Below are positions 38,801 through 45,878 of a stretch of DNA of 64,000 nucleotides, one piece after another. Origin of the DNA: Pterois miles (taxonomy: Eukaryota > Chordata > Actinopteri > Perciformes > Scorpaenidae); NCBI GenBank assembly GCA_947000775.1, contig CAMQGK010000637.1, positions 13,309,501 through 13,373,500 on the forward strand, given 5' to 3'. A model generated the notes under the pieces. The model was given only the letters and a program-made list of their open reading frames with translations. It was not told the DNA's origin and ran no database searches. Each line of letters starts with the position of its first letter. The stretch's first letter is position 1. The position numbers and the translations under genes are program-made.

Positions 38801-41601
38801 ATAAAAATGCAGACCAAAAACATTTCTTTGTATTTTTGCTATAAAACTCTAAATTCTAGTATTTTGTTTTATTTCGAGTTTAGAAAATGTTCATAGGTGT
38901 GACAATGAAGAATCAGCATAATAACATTACTTCAATAATTTAAAAAATATTTCCTAAAATCAAGAAAGAAAACACTAAAATTCTGTGGCATGGCAATACT
39001 TGATAATCATCAACCTTTGCTGGTCTAACATAAAAACTCTAGTACAGATATTTACCCATGCTCAACTCCTTGAATGTTTGCTGATTGGTCAGGATCTTTG
39101 TCAGTACCGTCCTCATCGCTCCGCCCATCTTCGTGAGCTCCTCCAGGAAGGAGATCTGAGGTTCCAGCTGCTGCAGAACTTTCTGTAGATCTCTCTCAGT
39201 TGAGGTGTCTGGTAAAGCAAGATAAGAGATAGCAGACTCAGTACATTGTAAACATTATTTTGGATGTAAACAGTTGTATAACACTGGTATCCAGCTCGCA
39301 AAGCAGATCAGATGTTTTACACTTGATATGCAACAGGAGATCCACATCATAGAAAAAATGTCAAAGTAAATCAAAGATTATGGTACACTTTTGATACTAG
39401 GTATCTGAAAGACACAGACAAATTTAAAAGTATTTTAGGGCTGTTAAAGTGATAACACATTAACACAATTTAATTTATTTAATGCATCAATGCAACTTGT
39501 GATTTTTGGGTTGTTGTGGGCTCAGTTTTAAAGCTGGAGTGAAGATGCGGGCCTCATATGATACTAGAAAACCTAAAGAATGCATTGTCTACCATGTCAT
39601 AATAGCTTGTTGCAAAGAGATATGAAGATAAAAGATATGTGAAAAAAATGGGTTCTATGGGTACCCACACGTCTCCCCTTTACAGACATGCCCACTTTAT
39701 GATAATCACATGCAGTTTGGGGCAAGTCATAGTCAAGTCAGCACATTGACACACTGGACAGCTGTTGATGCCTGATGGGCTGCTGTTTGCCATGTTATGA
39801 TCTGAGCATGTTTTTCATGCTAAATGCTGTACCTGTGAGGGTACAATATTTGTCATTGTTCTGTGTTGTTAATTGATTTCCAGTAATAAATATATACATA
39901 CATTTGCATAAAGCAGCATATTTGTTGATAAGAGTATAAATACTTGACAAATCTTCCTTTAAGGTACATTTTGAACAGATTAAAAAAAAATTTGCCATTA
40001 ATCATGGACAATCATGCCATCAATCACAATTAAATATTTGAATCGATTGACAGCCTCAGTATTTTTTCATAGTTACAGCTATTGTTCAAGATGGTCAGTA
40101 GGCCAAAGTATGTCTTAAATCTGAGTAAAGAGAAGACTGTTGTCGTGAGTGTTTTCACCTGCTTCAACATATCCATCTCTCAGGTACTGTATGATACACA
40201 GGATAAAGCGAGGAAGAACCATCTCAGACATCAAGAGAAGGTCTCGAGGTATTGAGGGGATATTCTCGCCCGTTTTCAACCGATGCCGTCTGCAAAACCT
40301 GTTAGAAGAAAGACAAATGTTGATGTATGTTGCAGACCTTTCATAAAGATCAGACCCACCATCTCTCTCTCTTTCTCTTTCATTAATCAATTTTTGCTTG
40401 CATTACATTATTATTCAGGTAGAGACTCCATAACAGTCCTGACAAAAATGTTATTTTTAAGTTTTGTTTGCTTTTACAGATGTAATAATTGTGACTACAG
40501 CAGCATATGTAGTTTGAATATTCAGTTGGGTTGGGGATGGTTAGGATTAGGTGAGCAGTTTTTAATCCCTGCCCAAACACACAGTGATCCATATCAGTAC
40601 AGAAACTACTCTTGCTCATACTGCTAAAACAGTATAACTAAGACGAATCAGCCAGCAGCAAAGTCAGCTGTTTGAAACTGAGAAAATCTGATTTCACAAT
40701 ATGTTGCTACTCAAGAAAACAACATCAACACTGTGACAATAATGTGGGTTTAACTTTTGACACAGTCATGCAATATAAAATTTACATTATTATACATTAT
40801 GTTTTTAAGAGGGAAACAATCATTTAGAACAAAATTTTATAGCTATCACACAATTGCTGGTAAAATTGCTGTCATGATTAGCCAGACTGGCTAACCCTCA
40901 GAGCAGAGCTACCTTTGTCGTGGGTTAATAGATGACAGGAGCATCGTTATATTCAAAATATTGCTGACGGACAGTAATTTGTGAGCTTTTGTCATGCAGA
41001 ATTATCTGAAAGCTAAAACAGGCAACACAGATCAGGAAATGCTATTAGCTAAGTTAACTCACTTACCACCAAGACCTGTCAAAACAATACTGGCCGTCAG
41101 TTAGCTTAGCCAGCTTAGCTAGCAGCTAGCGTTAGCTTGGACTTACCCACTCTCTCGCATGACATTACTGTCTCCACAGTCACAGGCCCCACCAGCCTGG
41201 CTCCTGAACATGTTGAAATCATGGCCCGTGTGGTCTCCGTTATTGAAACATTCAGCACACAGTGACATGCACGGGGAAATGCCACAGGTCCGGCATCGAT
41301 ATGCCACGAAATTAGCCGTCCAAACCAATCCGCACAGAGTCGCGTTGTCATAGGACCGGACCGTTTTGCAGAACTCCTCGAAACCTTCGCCTCCTGCAAT
41401 CAGACATTTACACCAGTCAAGAGCCTCTGTGTCCGCCGCTGGTTTTTCGGGATTTAGCACACCGTCGAGCAGCTCCTGGAGTTGTCGGACCCCGGAGCTA
41501 TTGTCAGTCCGGTTCAAGTCTGCCTTCAAGTGGGCGGCAGTGGCTTTCTTGTCCCGGCGCAGCAGCGACGCCGCCATCATGCACTCTGGCTTGTTGTCCA
41601 C
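65..41601 (-). CDS. ubr3: E3 ubiquitin-protein ligase UBR3, 34 coding exons, 3' end off the left edge
   Basis: UBR3 is a large RING-type ubiquitin ligase of the UBR-box family. I joined these minus-strand exons, all bounded by AG/GT: 41601-41147, 40298-40159, 39208-39056, 38664-38509, 37616-37576, 36609-36543, 36463-36333, 36110-35882, 35137-34958, 34212-34079, 33949-33863, 33790-33725, 33640-33551, 33437-33309, 33207-33155, 33058-32925, 31922-31837, 31753-31612, 30328-30232, 29239-29098, 28219-28115, 28024-27854, 24333-23888, 22513-22425, 18973-18824, 17360-17227, 16670-16560, 16093-15893, 13994-13858, 10795-10710, 6492-6387, 4774-4674, 3630-3506, 148-65. They sum to 4,758 nt, exactly 1,586 codons without a stop, and phases match at every junction. 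Human UBR3 is about 1,888 aa, so some 200-300 C-terminal residues are missing at the left edge. The start may be the ATG at 41601 or the in-frame ATG pair at 41580/41577, whose second ATG is followed by GCGG. The protein aligns to human UBR3 from memory along its whole length. Confidence 0.96.
730..1631. mobile_element. Probable hAT-like non-autonomous element
   Basis: The left end reads TAGGGCTGAGACGATGC. The right end is T-rich and ends CTCCCACCCCGACTA, which as reverse complement begins TAGTCGGGGTGGGAG. The six bases AAATTA occur just outside both ends (724-729 and 1631-1636, overlapping the end by one base). The interior (for example the frame at 1147-1377) has no recognisable protein. 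Confidence 0.45.
3022..3350. mobile_element. GTTGCAACAATTAATTCATTAG-type element (same family as 44552-45056)
   Basis: The stretch holds the typical alternation of ATTAATCGGCAACTATTTTGACAATCGA at the start and TAGACAGATTAACTGACAGTGAAAATAATTG at the end. A related copy in UBR3 intron 24334-27853 is listed separately. The interior motif CATATTGAGCTTTGAGAAACACTGATCAA recurs there as CATCTTGGGCTTTGGGAAACACTGATCAA. Confidence 0.6.
6493..10709 (-). other. ubr3: UBR3 intron, longest of the gene
   Basis: Over 4 kb between exons 31 and 30. It contains the tandem duplication at 7815-8150. The longest frames (7395-7757 minus, 9459-9797 plus) lack any recognisable motif, so I do not call genes there. 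Confidence 0.6.
7815..8150. repeat. Diverged tandem duplication, unit about 165 bp
   Basis: ACCAGAGCTGGTGATTGTTGGAAC...GACAGTTTTGAT (from about 7817) recurs as ACCAGTGTTGGTGATTATTGAAAC...GACGGTTTTGAT (from about 7984). Later shared text is ACTGCTTCTGTC/ACTGTTGTCTGAC followed by GGTGGCTTG/GGTAGCTTTG. It lies in the UBR3 intron 6493-10709. Confidence 0.6.
11416..11518. repeat. 103-bp fold-back sequence
   Basis: The left arm AAGGTAACCCACAGACTGTGAAACTCTCGTGAGA pairs with the right arm, which as reverse complement reads AAGGTAACCCACAAATTGCAAAAACTCTCACGAGA. The loop is about 35 bp. There is no coding content. Confidence 0.75.
13096..13640. mobile_element. Truncated copy of the 39437-40057 hAT-like element
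   Basis: It starts AGGGCTGTCAAAGTTAAC and shares long stretches with 39437-40057. One is the near-identical run CTCCCCTTTACAGACATGCC through ATGATAATCACATGCAGTTT at 13338-13395 versus 39672-39720. Similarity stops after TACATTTTGAACA near 13633, so the 3' end with its inverted repeat is missing. It lies 220 bp from UBR3 exon 29. Confidence 0.8.
15893..18973 (-). CDS. ubr3: UBR3 exons 25-28: split RING-H2 domain
   Basis: The ligase RING finger is split over four exons. The first zinc pair is CVICGQSGP in exon 18973-18824. A variable linker follows in exon 17360-17227 (KLPTSDEEHIY, then CGVAHDVRLTL). The central ligands VQTCGHTLHIDCHKSYM lie in exon 16670-16560. The last pair CPLCRQFANSVLP lies in exon 16093-15893. 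The spacing of nearly 100 residues between the first two cysteine pairs is a known oddity of the UBR-type RING. All ligands are intact, so the enzyme should be catalytically competent. Exon 16093 continues into an acidic/basic helix (ALVKEVEDLQEKLG). The RING recruits the ubiquitin-loaded E2. Confidence 0.95.
17484..17680. mobile_element. Fragment of the AGGGCTGCAACTAA family
   Basis: Begins GTGCTACAACTAACGAGTCA and continues ATTAATTTGTTCATTATTTTCTTGATTAATCATTTAG, a degraded copy. A similar short fragment (GACTGTAACTAATGATTATTTTCATTCTGGAC) is at 61596-61640. Confidence 0.5.
17745..17903 (-). mobile_element. tRNA-derived SINE-like element
   Basis: Read on the minus strand it starts GGGGTGCTGTTTTGCTCAGTCGG, with an A-box-like TGCTCAGTCGGTAGAAC, then a B-box-like GGTTCGAATCC. 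It continues with CTGCGTGTCATCCCCTCTGTCTCC and ends CTATCAATAAAGTTGG before an A-run. These are the marks of a tRNA-derived SINE with internal RNA polymerase III promoter. It is not a functional tRNA: no cloverleaf continues after the B box. Confidence 0.7.
18974..22424 (-). other. ubr3: UBR3 intron between exons 25 and 24
   Basis: It holds the dispersed repeat copy A at 20520-21125. The stretches 18974-20519 and 21126-22424 show no support for genes or named repeats. Confidence 0.6.
20520..21125. repeat. Dispersed repeat, copy A (UBR3 intron)
   Basis: It contains CATCACCCATTGGTTGGTGAGCTG, GCCGTCGCCATCTT, ACCATAATTTACTAAATGAACATCATG, TCATTTTCTCATAGACTTCTACACAATCAGACTTCTG and GGAGTCGCCTCCTGCTGGCTGTTAGAAAGAATGCAAG. 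Copy B at 46085-47115 is in the opposite orientation. Confidence 0.8.
23815..23855. repeat. (AAT)n microsatellite
   Basis: A run of about 12 AAT units in the UBR3 intron 22514-23887, close to an A/T homopolymer at 23672-23708. Confidence 0.97.
23888..24333 (-). CDS. ubr3: UBR3 exon 23, largest internal exon
   Basis: This 446-nt exon encodes about 149 residues including AQVFSLVAERRRKFQEII, ILEIRESMLSLLIKLHQKLS, HGDGITAIERIL and PPVPPKKSSPTDKKTMDKEE. It is the largest internal exon of the gene, as expected for this part of vertebrate UBR3. The charged Lys/Glu/Arg run at its end continues in the next exon (22513-22425) as a basic, probably coiled helix with RRQRARERQQKLLAEF. That helix sits just before the RING region. 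An overlapping open frame on the plus strand at 23599-24219 is the antisense of this exon extended by A- and AAT-rich repeats; it is not a gene. Confidence 0.95.
24425..24825. mobile_element. Second copy of the 3022-3350 type element
   Basis: It shares GTTGACTATTAAAT, AGCATTTAATCAGTGTAAT-like text and GGGAAACACTGATCAACATTTTTCACCATGTTTTA with 3022-3350. It ends CAGTTGCAGCCCTAATC, i.e. a reverse-complemented TAGGGCTGCAACTG end. Confidence 0.65.
26015..26584. mobile_element. TTAA-flanked element with long (~130 bp) inverted repeats
   Basis: The element is bounded by TTAA at 26015-26018 and 26581-26584. The left arm AGGGAACATTTTAGTATTTT... and the reverse complement of the right arm, AGGGATAGTGTAGGTGTTTT..., match for about 130 bp. 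They share TTTTGAAGTGGGGT, ATTACCTACA, TAGATGA and CCCCCAGTTTGGAGAA. TTAA duplication is the hallmark of piggyBac-type insertion. There is no coding sequence. It is in the UBR3 intron 24334-27853. Confidence 0.85.
28115..39208 (-). CDS. ubr3: UBR3 exons 3-21: helical scaffold between UBR box and linker
   Basis: Nineteen exons carry the most conserved part of the protein. Recognisable blocks include FLEELTKMGGAMRTVL (39208 exon), FLEELLFWTIKYEFPQKM (36463 exon), TFVQHYAFIMKTL (36110 exon), NNTYWPLVSDFINILSHQS (35137 exon), ELNEHVEFESQTYYAAF (34212 exon), HSNMWVRNGLQIKGQAM (33437 exon), VFEPGGSMQQGMYTPK (31753 exon), DPIMVVLRTVYRRDVQSAMD (30328 exon) and LLHCKTLHIV (29239 exon). No catalytic motif is seen; the segment is expected to form the helical scaffold. 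The exon at 37616-37576 is a 41-nt microexon in a low-complexity stretch rich in Ala, Ser and Pro, and with its neighbours (38664-38509, 36609-36543) forms the only poorly conserved patch. The acceptor of the 33437 exon has a poor pyrimidine tract, yet the frame and protein match require it. Confidence 0.93.
30520..31018. mobile_element. Diverged relative of the 37886-38231 element
   Basis: The right end (AATTGAAATTCATTTAATTACACAACTCTA) is the reverse complement of a TAGGGCTGCACAATTAATTG-type end. The left end near 30520 (TTGATTATGGAAAAATCATTATCGGGATT) is decayed, and no target duplication is seen. A T-run follows at 31036-31060. Confidence 0.5.
31977..32530. repeat. Possible TTAA-type repeat in UBR3 intron 31923-32924
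   Basis: TTAA at 31977-31980 is followed by AGGTAACTTTGGTATATTTCAACCTG, a left end that recurs in fish genomes. No matching right end was found. The rest of the stretch contains no other feature. Confidence 0.35.
36879..37452. mobile_element. TTAA-flanked element of the AAAGGACCAATGTGTAA type
   Basis: TTAA at 36879-36882 and 37449-37452 bounds a 566-bp stretch. Its left end AGGACCAATGTGTAATAT and the reverse complement of its right end, AGTAACAATATGTAGTA, are imperfect inverted repeats. The same end motif occurs in the 44603-44850 element. Two short frames inside (36961-37275 minus, 37051-37326 plus) are not convincing genes. Confidence 0.7.
37886..38231. mobile_element. Short hAT-like element with near-perfect inverted ends and 8-bp target duplication
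   Basis: The ends are TAGGGCTGCAC and GTGTAGCCCTA, one mismatch as inverted repeats. Both flanks carry ATAGCTAT (37878-37885 and 38232-38239). The 346-bp interior is AT-rich and non-coding. It lies in a UBR3 intron between the 41-nt microexon and exon 4. Confidence 0.88.
39437..40057. mobile_element. hAT-like non-autonomous element with 8-bp target duplication
   Basis: The element begins AGGGCTGTTAAAGTG and ends GATTGACAGCCTC, imperfect inverted ends. It is flanked on both sides by the same eight bases, AGTATTTT (39429-39436 and 40058-40065). An 8-bp duplication with AGGGCTG-type ends points to a hAT transposase as the mobiliser. It is 621 bp long with no coding capacity, and sits in a UBR3 intron. 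A truncated copy is at 13096-13640. Confidence 0.85.
40159..41601 (-). CDS. ubr3: UBR3 exons 1-2: N-terminus and UBR-box zinc finger
   Basis: Exon 1 (41601-41147) and exon 2 (40298-40159) encode the first ~198 residues. The UBR box starts near residue 101 with YRCRTCGISPCMSLC, continues with CFNNGDHTGHDFN and CDCGDSNVM, and is closed by FCRRHR in exon 2. The Cys/His zinc ligands expected of the fold are present. This domain reads N-degrons in UBR1/UBR2; UBR3 is reported not to bind classical N-degrons although it has the same zinc ligands. Exon 2 then gives IPSIPRDLLLMSEMVLPRF, matching the human protein. The upstream residues ATAAHLKADL also match human UBR3, which supports a start in this exon. 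The first 20 residues differ from the alanine-rich human start, so the exact initiator ATG is uncertain. Confidence 0.95.
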
Positions 41602-41992
41602 AAATTTATTTTTGTTGTCTTGTTGCCATGTTCTCGGGCTTTCTCGCGATACGGCTCGTTGCGTCGTCGTTGGCTGCCGAATTGTACTTCACGCTCAGCA
41701 TCCAACAATGACTGAAAATGAATCTGGTCTAAGTATTTGACCTGGCAGAGTCCGACGTCTGTCTTGTTTAACCAGCCCGGTTCATGCACAGTCATGCGTG
41801 CTGTTTAGTTTTCCTGTTTCTAGGTTACTGATAGCCTCGTTATGGACCGTCCGCCTCCATCATCAGACTGATAAAGAAATATTATCTTTGTGCGGCACGG
41901 TGCCATATTACGACTGTGTAAAGTATGTAGTAGGTAAATTATTAATTCCTGTATCCAATTAAATAATTCCCCTGTAATCTCTCCTTTCCCCC

Positions 41993-41994
<2 letters not shown>

Positions 41995-42054
<60 letters not shown>

Positions 42055-42105
42055 GTAGTAGTAGTAGTAGTAGTAGTAGCAGTAGTAGTAGTAGCAGTAA
42101 TAGTA
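41995..42105. repeat. Compound trinucleotide microsatellite (TTG)n(TTA)n(GTA)n
   Basis: An uninterrupted run of TTG units passes directly into TTA units and then into GTA units with a few GCA interruptions. Long open frames of poly-Leu, poly-Ile or poly-Val across it are artefacts of the repeat. Confidence 0.97.
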
Positions 42106-42226
42106 ATAATGATAAAAATAATAATTGCATCAATGTTAATTAAATTATCAAATACATACCTATCATATAATCCCTTTACACATTAATATTAATTCAGTTA
42201 TAATATTGTTTGTATTTATTTTATTT

Positions 42227-42307
42227 TATATTCTTCTTCTTCTTCTTCTATAAAATACAAAAATACAAAATAAATACAAACATACTACTACTACTACTAC
42301 ATAATAC

Positions 42308-42338
<31 letters not shown>

Positions 42339-42528
42339 TGCATTCATATCGATAAAACTATCGAATTAAATAATCATCATCCTAGAATTCATTTACATGT
42401 TAATATGGATGGAATAATAATAATAATAATAATAATAATATAAAATAATAATAATAATAATAACAACAATAATAATAACAATAACAACAACAATACTAAT
42501 AATAAGTATTATTATTATTATTATTATT

Positions 42529-42563
<35 letters not shown>
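42227..42563. repeat. Compound trinucleotide microsatellites (TTC, ACT, AAT, ATT, GTT)
   Basis: Short TTC and ACT runs (42227-42300) are followed by AAT runs (42307-42338 and 42411-42470), then a mixed AAC/AAT stretch, then ATT (from about 42508) and GTT (42531-42563). The block is roughly the reverse-complement partner of itself: AAT/AAC units on the left and ATT/GTT units on the right. Confidence 0.95.
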
Positions 42564-42564
<1 letters not shown>

Positions 42565-42909
42565 AACAATAATCAATATAATATCATAATAATTTACTGG
42601 AAATATTGCTCAGTTGTACTGTAATTAACGAATTCATATTCTAAAATACCTGTCTGAAACTTTGCATACAGTAAATGTCTTTCATACAATAAGCAAAAAA
42701 ATGCATGGAGGAACTACTATTATGCGTTCTGGGTCAAAGTCGGATTGTTTTGGTTGATGCACATTACGCACATTCTTCCGGAAGTCTTATTCAACCACAC
42801 ACAGCATCTGCTCTACCAGCGATTTTAGCTGAAGCATAACTGTTTGAAATAACTTTTTGGGGTTGTCGGACCGGGAGTACATAGGTTTGGGATTTCACAG
42901 TCGTTAGTA

Positions 42910-45779
42910 ATGAGACTAAAAGAGTTAGAGAGTTGTCTGCAGCAAGTGGACGTGTTTGAAGAGCCAAAAATCCTTCTTGAGCAATATCCAACCAGTCCTC
43001 ATATTGCTGGTGAGGGGACAACGTTTGCTCATTGGACAGATTGTTGTTAGCGCACATTGTTCTCATTAACATGTCTTTCCCCTACAGCATGCATGCTCTA
43101 TACGATCCAGAGCACGTTTAATGACATAGAGGGTAAACTAGTGGCAGATCTGGGATGTGGCTGCGGAGTCCTCAGCATCGGGGCTGCGATGCTTGATGCA
43201 GGGTGAGAGCACCTGACCAACCTCACATTATTTTCAATCATGTCAACAAAATAACTGTACCTTTCAGTCAGATTCATTCCTCATTCCCTTGTCTTCCTCT
43301 CTCTCGTTCAGTTTGTGCGTGGGCTTCGACATTGACAACGACGCACTGGACATATTCAGGAGAAATGCAGAGGAGTTTGAGGTTTCTAACGTGGATCTGG
43401 TCCAGTGTGACCTGTGTTCTCTGGAGGCAGATGCTTACGGCAAAAAGTTTGACACTGTAATAATGAATCCACCATTTGGGACAAAACACAACCATGGTGA
43501 GTACACAGTTTAAGGGCTTCTCCAGTGATTTAGTATTGTGATTTTGTGATATTAATAACTAATAATAATAAACTTTATTAATATAGCACCTTTCATAACA
43601 TAAAATTCAGCTCAAAGTGGTTTACAAGAGAGGTAAAGCTATAACACAGGTATTAAAAACAGGGGACACAAGTAGAGCTGCAACTAATGATTATTTTCAA
43701 ATGTCTTTCTTTGTACACAGCCCAAAGATATTCAGTTCAGTGTCATAGAGGCGTACAGAAACCAGAAAATATTCACATTTAAGAAGCTGGAATCAGAGAA
43801 TTTCTTTAAAAAATATTAATCAAACCGATTAATCGATTATCAAAATAGTTGGCAAAGATAAGTACATATTTAAAAAATGCATTAAAACTGTAAATTATAA
43901 TCTATAACAGCAGCAGCGGATATTTTGCCGTTAGAGGCTTATTGACAGTGTATGACTGATTTTAGTGTTCATTTGTTGGCTGAGTTTGGGTTAAAATACT
44001 TAACATTGAAATGCGGTGAAATATCCATTAAATGTAACTTTAGTTACATTGAACAATGAACCGTGGCAGAGGTGAGAGATCTGAATTTGTTTTATTTTCA
44101 GTATCATCTCACGATGAGTTCCCAGCTCACAATGTTGAATTTTGATTGTAATCACTGTAACAGCAATATGGCATGAACAAAGCATGTGAAAGCTCTCTGC
44201 AAAGCTACAACTGTTTTCTCAGGCTGAGTAGTTCTTCTTATGACGTGTATACTGATCTTCGTGTGTAATAAATCAGTGGAGTACTCTTTTGTTTTACTGT
44301 TTTACCTTTGTTTTTACTCTTTATTCAAGGCATGGACATGAAGTTCTTATGGGCTGCTTTAACAATGGCAAAGACAGCAGTGTATTCACTCCATAAAACA
44401 TCAACACGGGAGGTAAGTTCAGTATCCATACGGTCACATTTACACCCATGTGGTATTCAGGACAAAGTCAGGTGACCATAAAAAAAAAAGTGATTTTACA
44501 TATCTGTAACCAATCAAAAGGTCTAAATGTAGGAATAATTTTACTTTCAAATAGGGCTGCAACTAACAACTGTTTCTATTAATATGACAATTATTTTCTA
44601 GATTAAAGGAACAGTGTGTAACATTCTGTGGGATTTATTGTAAATGTAATATAATATTCATAACTATGTTTTCATTAGTGTATAATCACCTGAAACTATG
44701 AATCATTGTGTTTTTGTTAGCTTAGAATGAGCCTTTCATATCTACATAGGGAGTCTTGGAAAGGCAGGAGCGAGAGGAGGCGTACTCAGTTAGTTGCAAT
44801 CTGCAACCACACCACTAGATGTAGCCAAATCCTACACACTGTAACTTTAATCTTGAAAGGTCTTGTTTTGTCAGTGTAAAACCCAAAGTCATTCAGTTTA
44901 ATGTGAAAGAAAACAGAGAAAAATCTCCTTTCAGAGGCTGAAAGCAGCATGTTGTGCCATTTTGGCATGACAAAGTACTACTACTTAACTACTACAATTA
45001 ATTGATGATTAACATAGTTGATTATTTGTTGATTGACTAATCATTGAGCTCTACTTTCAAGCCTCAAAAGTCCCACAAAAGTCAAGTTAAATCTCAAGTC
45101 CTCATCTTTATGACTGACTGTAGTATGAAGACTGAAATGCTTTATGTACAATTCCTCATCTGATTACAGCACATACAAAAGAAAGCTAATGACTGGGGAG
45201 TAAAAATGGAAGTAATTGCAGGTAAGGATAATACAGCTTCTCTATAAGTAAAATATTCAAACACTGACTATGTACTGTCTTTACAGAACTTAGATATGAC
45301 TTGCCAGCATCTTACAAGTTCCACAAAAAGAAATCGGTAAGCTGATTTTGTGTCACACCACTGGAGGAATCTGCATTTTCCTGATGTCTCAAGTTATAAC
45401 TGACAAAACAAGTTCACACAGATCTCGATTCATTTTTATAAATGTTTATTTTGCTATTCACATATGCAAACTTAAAAAAAATAGCACAGCAGACACTGTA
45501 GGAAATCTACAAGGAAAAAAACATGATGGCACCCAGATTCTAGATTTCACACAGGTCTTACAAAACCTACTAAATGTTCAGCTGTAATTAGATTACTGAC
45601 AAAAGAGCAGATTTGTTGAATATGATAAAATCAAAAACATCTTTTAAGAAGAGAAATATAGGTACAGAAATAATAAGAGAGGCACAGGGATTCAAAAGGC
45701 TGAAAACTGACAATAAGCTTTGCAAATTGTTCTCTAGGTTGACATCCAGGTGGACTTCATACGATTCTCCAAAGCCTGA
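42910..45779 (+). CDS. mettl5: METTL5, 18S rRNA N6-adenosine methyltransferase
   Basis: METTL5, with its partner TRMT112, installs m6A at one site in the decoding region of 18S rRNA using S-adenosylmethionine. Seven coding exons join: 42910-43009, 43088-43202, 43312-43496, 44340-44412 extended at its 5' side to 44330, 45170-45221, 45287-45336 and 45738-45779. They sum to 627 nt, giving 208 aa plus TGA; human METTL5 has 209 aa. All introns are GT-AG. The SAM-binding loop DLGCGCGVLSIG is at about residues 53-64, the acidic motif GFDIDNDAL at about 75-83, and the catalytic NPPF motif (VIMNPPFGTK) at about 121-130, the signature of N6-adenine methylases. The N-terminus MRLKELESCLQQVD and the C-terminus DIQVDFIRFSKA match the family. 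Start: the ATG at 42910 corresponds to the family start with two residues fewer. Confidence 0.96.
43675..43865. mobile_element. AGAGCTGCAACTAATGATTATTTT-type element
   Basis: One more copy of the same dispersed family as 44552-45056, in METTL5 intron 3. It ends GATTAATCGATTATCAAAATAGTTGGC. The preceding 43555-43672 is a separate dispersed repeat starting AACTTTATTAATATAGCACC and containing AGCTCAAAGTGGTTTACAAG, a text very common in teleost genomes. Confidence 0.55.
44552..45056. mobile_element. AGGGCTGCAACTAA-type element interrupted by a TTAA element
   Basis: It begins AGGGCTGCAACTAACAACTG and resumes after 44850 with text like that of the copy at 43675-43865 (CCCAAAG, ATTCAGTTTAATGTGA). 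It ends with the pattern GTTGATTATTTGTTGATTGACTAATCATTG. It is non-coding. Confidence 0.6.
44603..44850. mobile_element. TTAA-flanked element nested in an older element
   Basis: TTAA at 44603-44606 and 44847-44850 bounds ends AGGAACAGTGTGTAAC and CTACACACTGTAACT, which pair as imperfect inverted repeats. The DNA on both sides belongs to another repeat, of the GGGCTGCAACTAAC type (44552-45056). It lies in METTL5 intron 4. Confidence 0.75.
45445..45450 (-). terminator. ssb: Candidate SSB poly(A) signal AATAAA (minus strand), inside METTL5 intron 6
   Basis: The plus strand reads TTTATT at this place, i.e. AATAAA for SSB, about 430 nt after the SSB stop. No better signal was noticed between 45879 and here. 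If used, the SSB 3' UTR runs antisense through the last METTL5 exon. Confidence 0.4.
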
Positions 45780-45828
45780 AGCTTTCACTGGAATGGATTT
45801 AAGATGCCTCTGCATTTGCGCTGTTTAT

Positions 45829-45834
45829 AATAAA
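45829..45834 (+). terminator. mettl5: METTL5 poly(A) signal AATAAA
   Basis: A canonical AATAAA lies 50 nt after the METTL5 stop. It is followed at 45842-45860 by a genomic A-run, so cDNA priming there could mimic a poly(A) tail. Confidence 0.8.
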
Positions 45835-45878
45835 TGTTTTCAAAAAAAAAAAAAAAAAAAATCTGTGTGTCCTTTTAA

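Larger units (their letters stand above)
41602..42909. promoter_or_regulatory. Shared divergent spacer between UBR3 and METTL5
   Basis: The start codons of UBR3 (41601, minus) and METTL5 (42910, plus) face away from each other across about 1.3 kb. The flanks near each start are mixed sequence with some CpG (for example 41630-41700 and 42720-42780). The middle (41995-42563) is almost wholly trinucleotide repeat. I see no convincing TATA box. Human UBR3 and METTL5 are also head-to-head, so this is probably an ancestral bidirectional promoter. No transcription start site can be fixed from sequence alone. Confidence 0.6.

Noticed and set aside
41366..41740. Plus-strand frames of 124 and 77 codons over UBR3 exon 1
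   Set aside because: They are antisense shadows of the GC-rich UBR-box exon and show no protein of their own.
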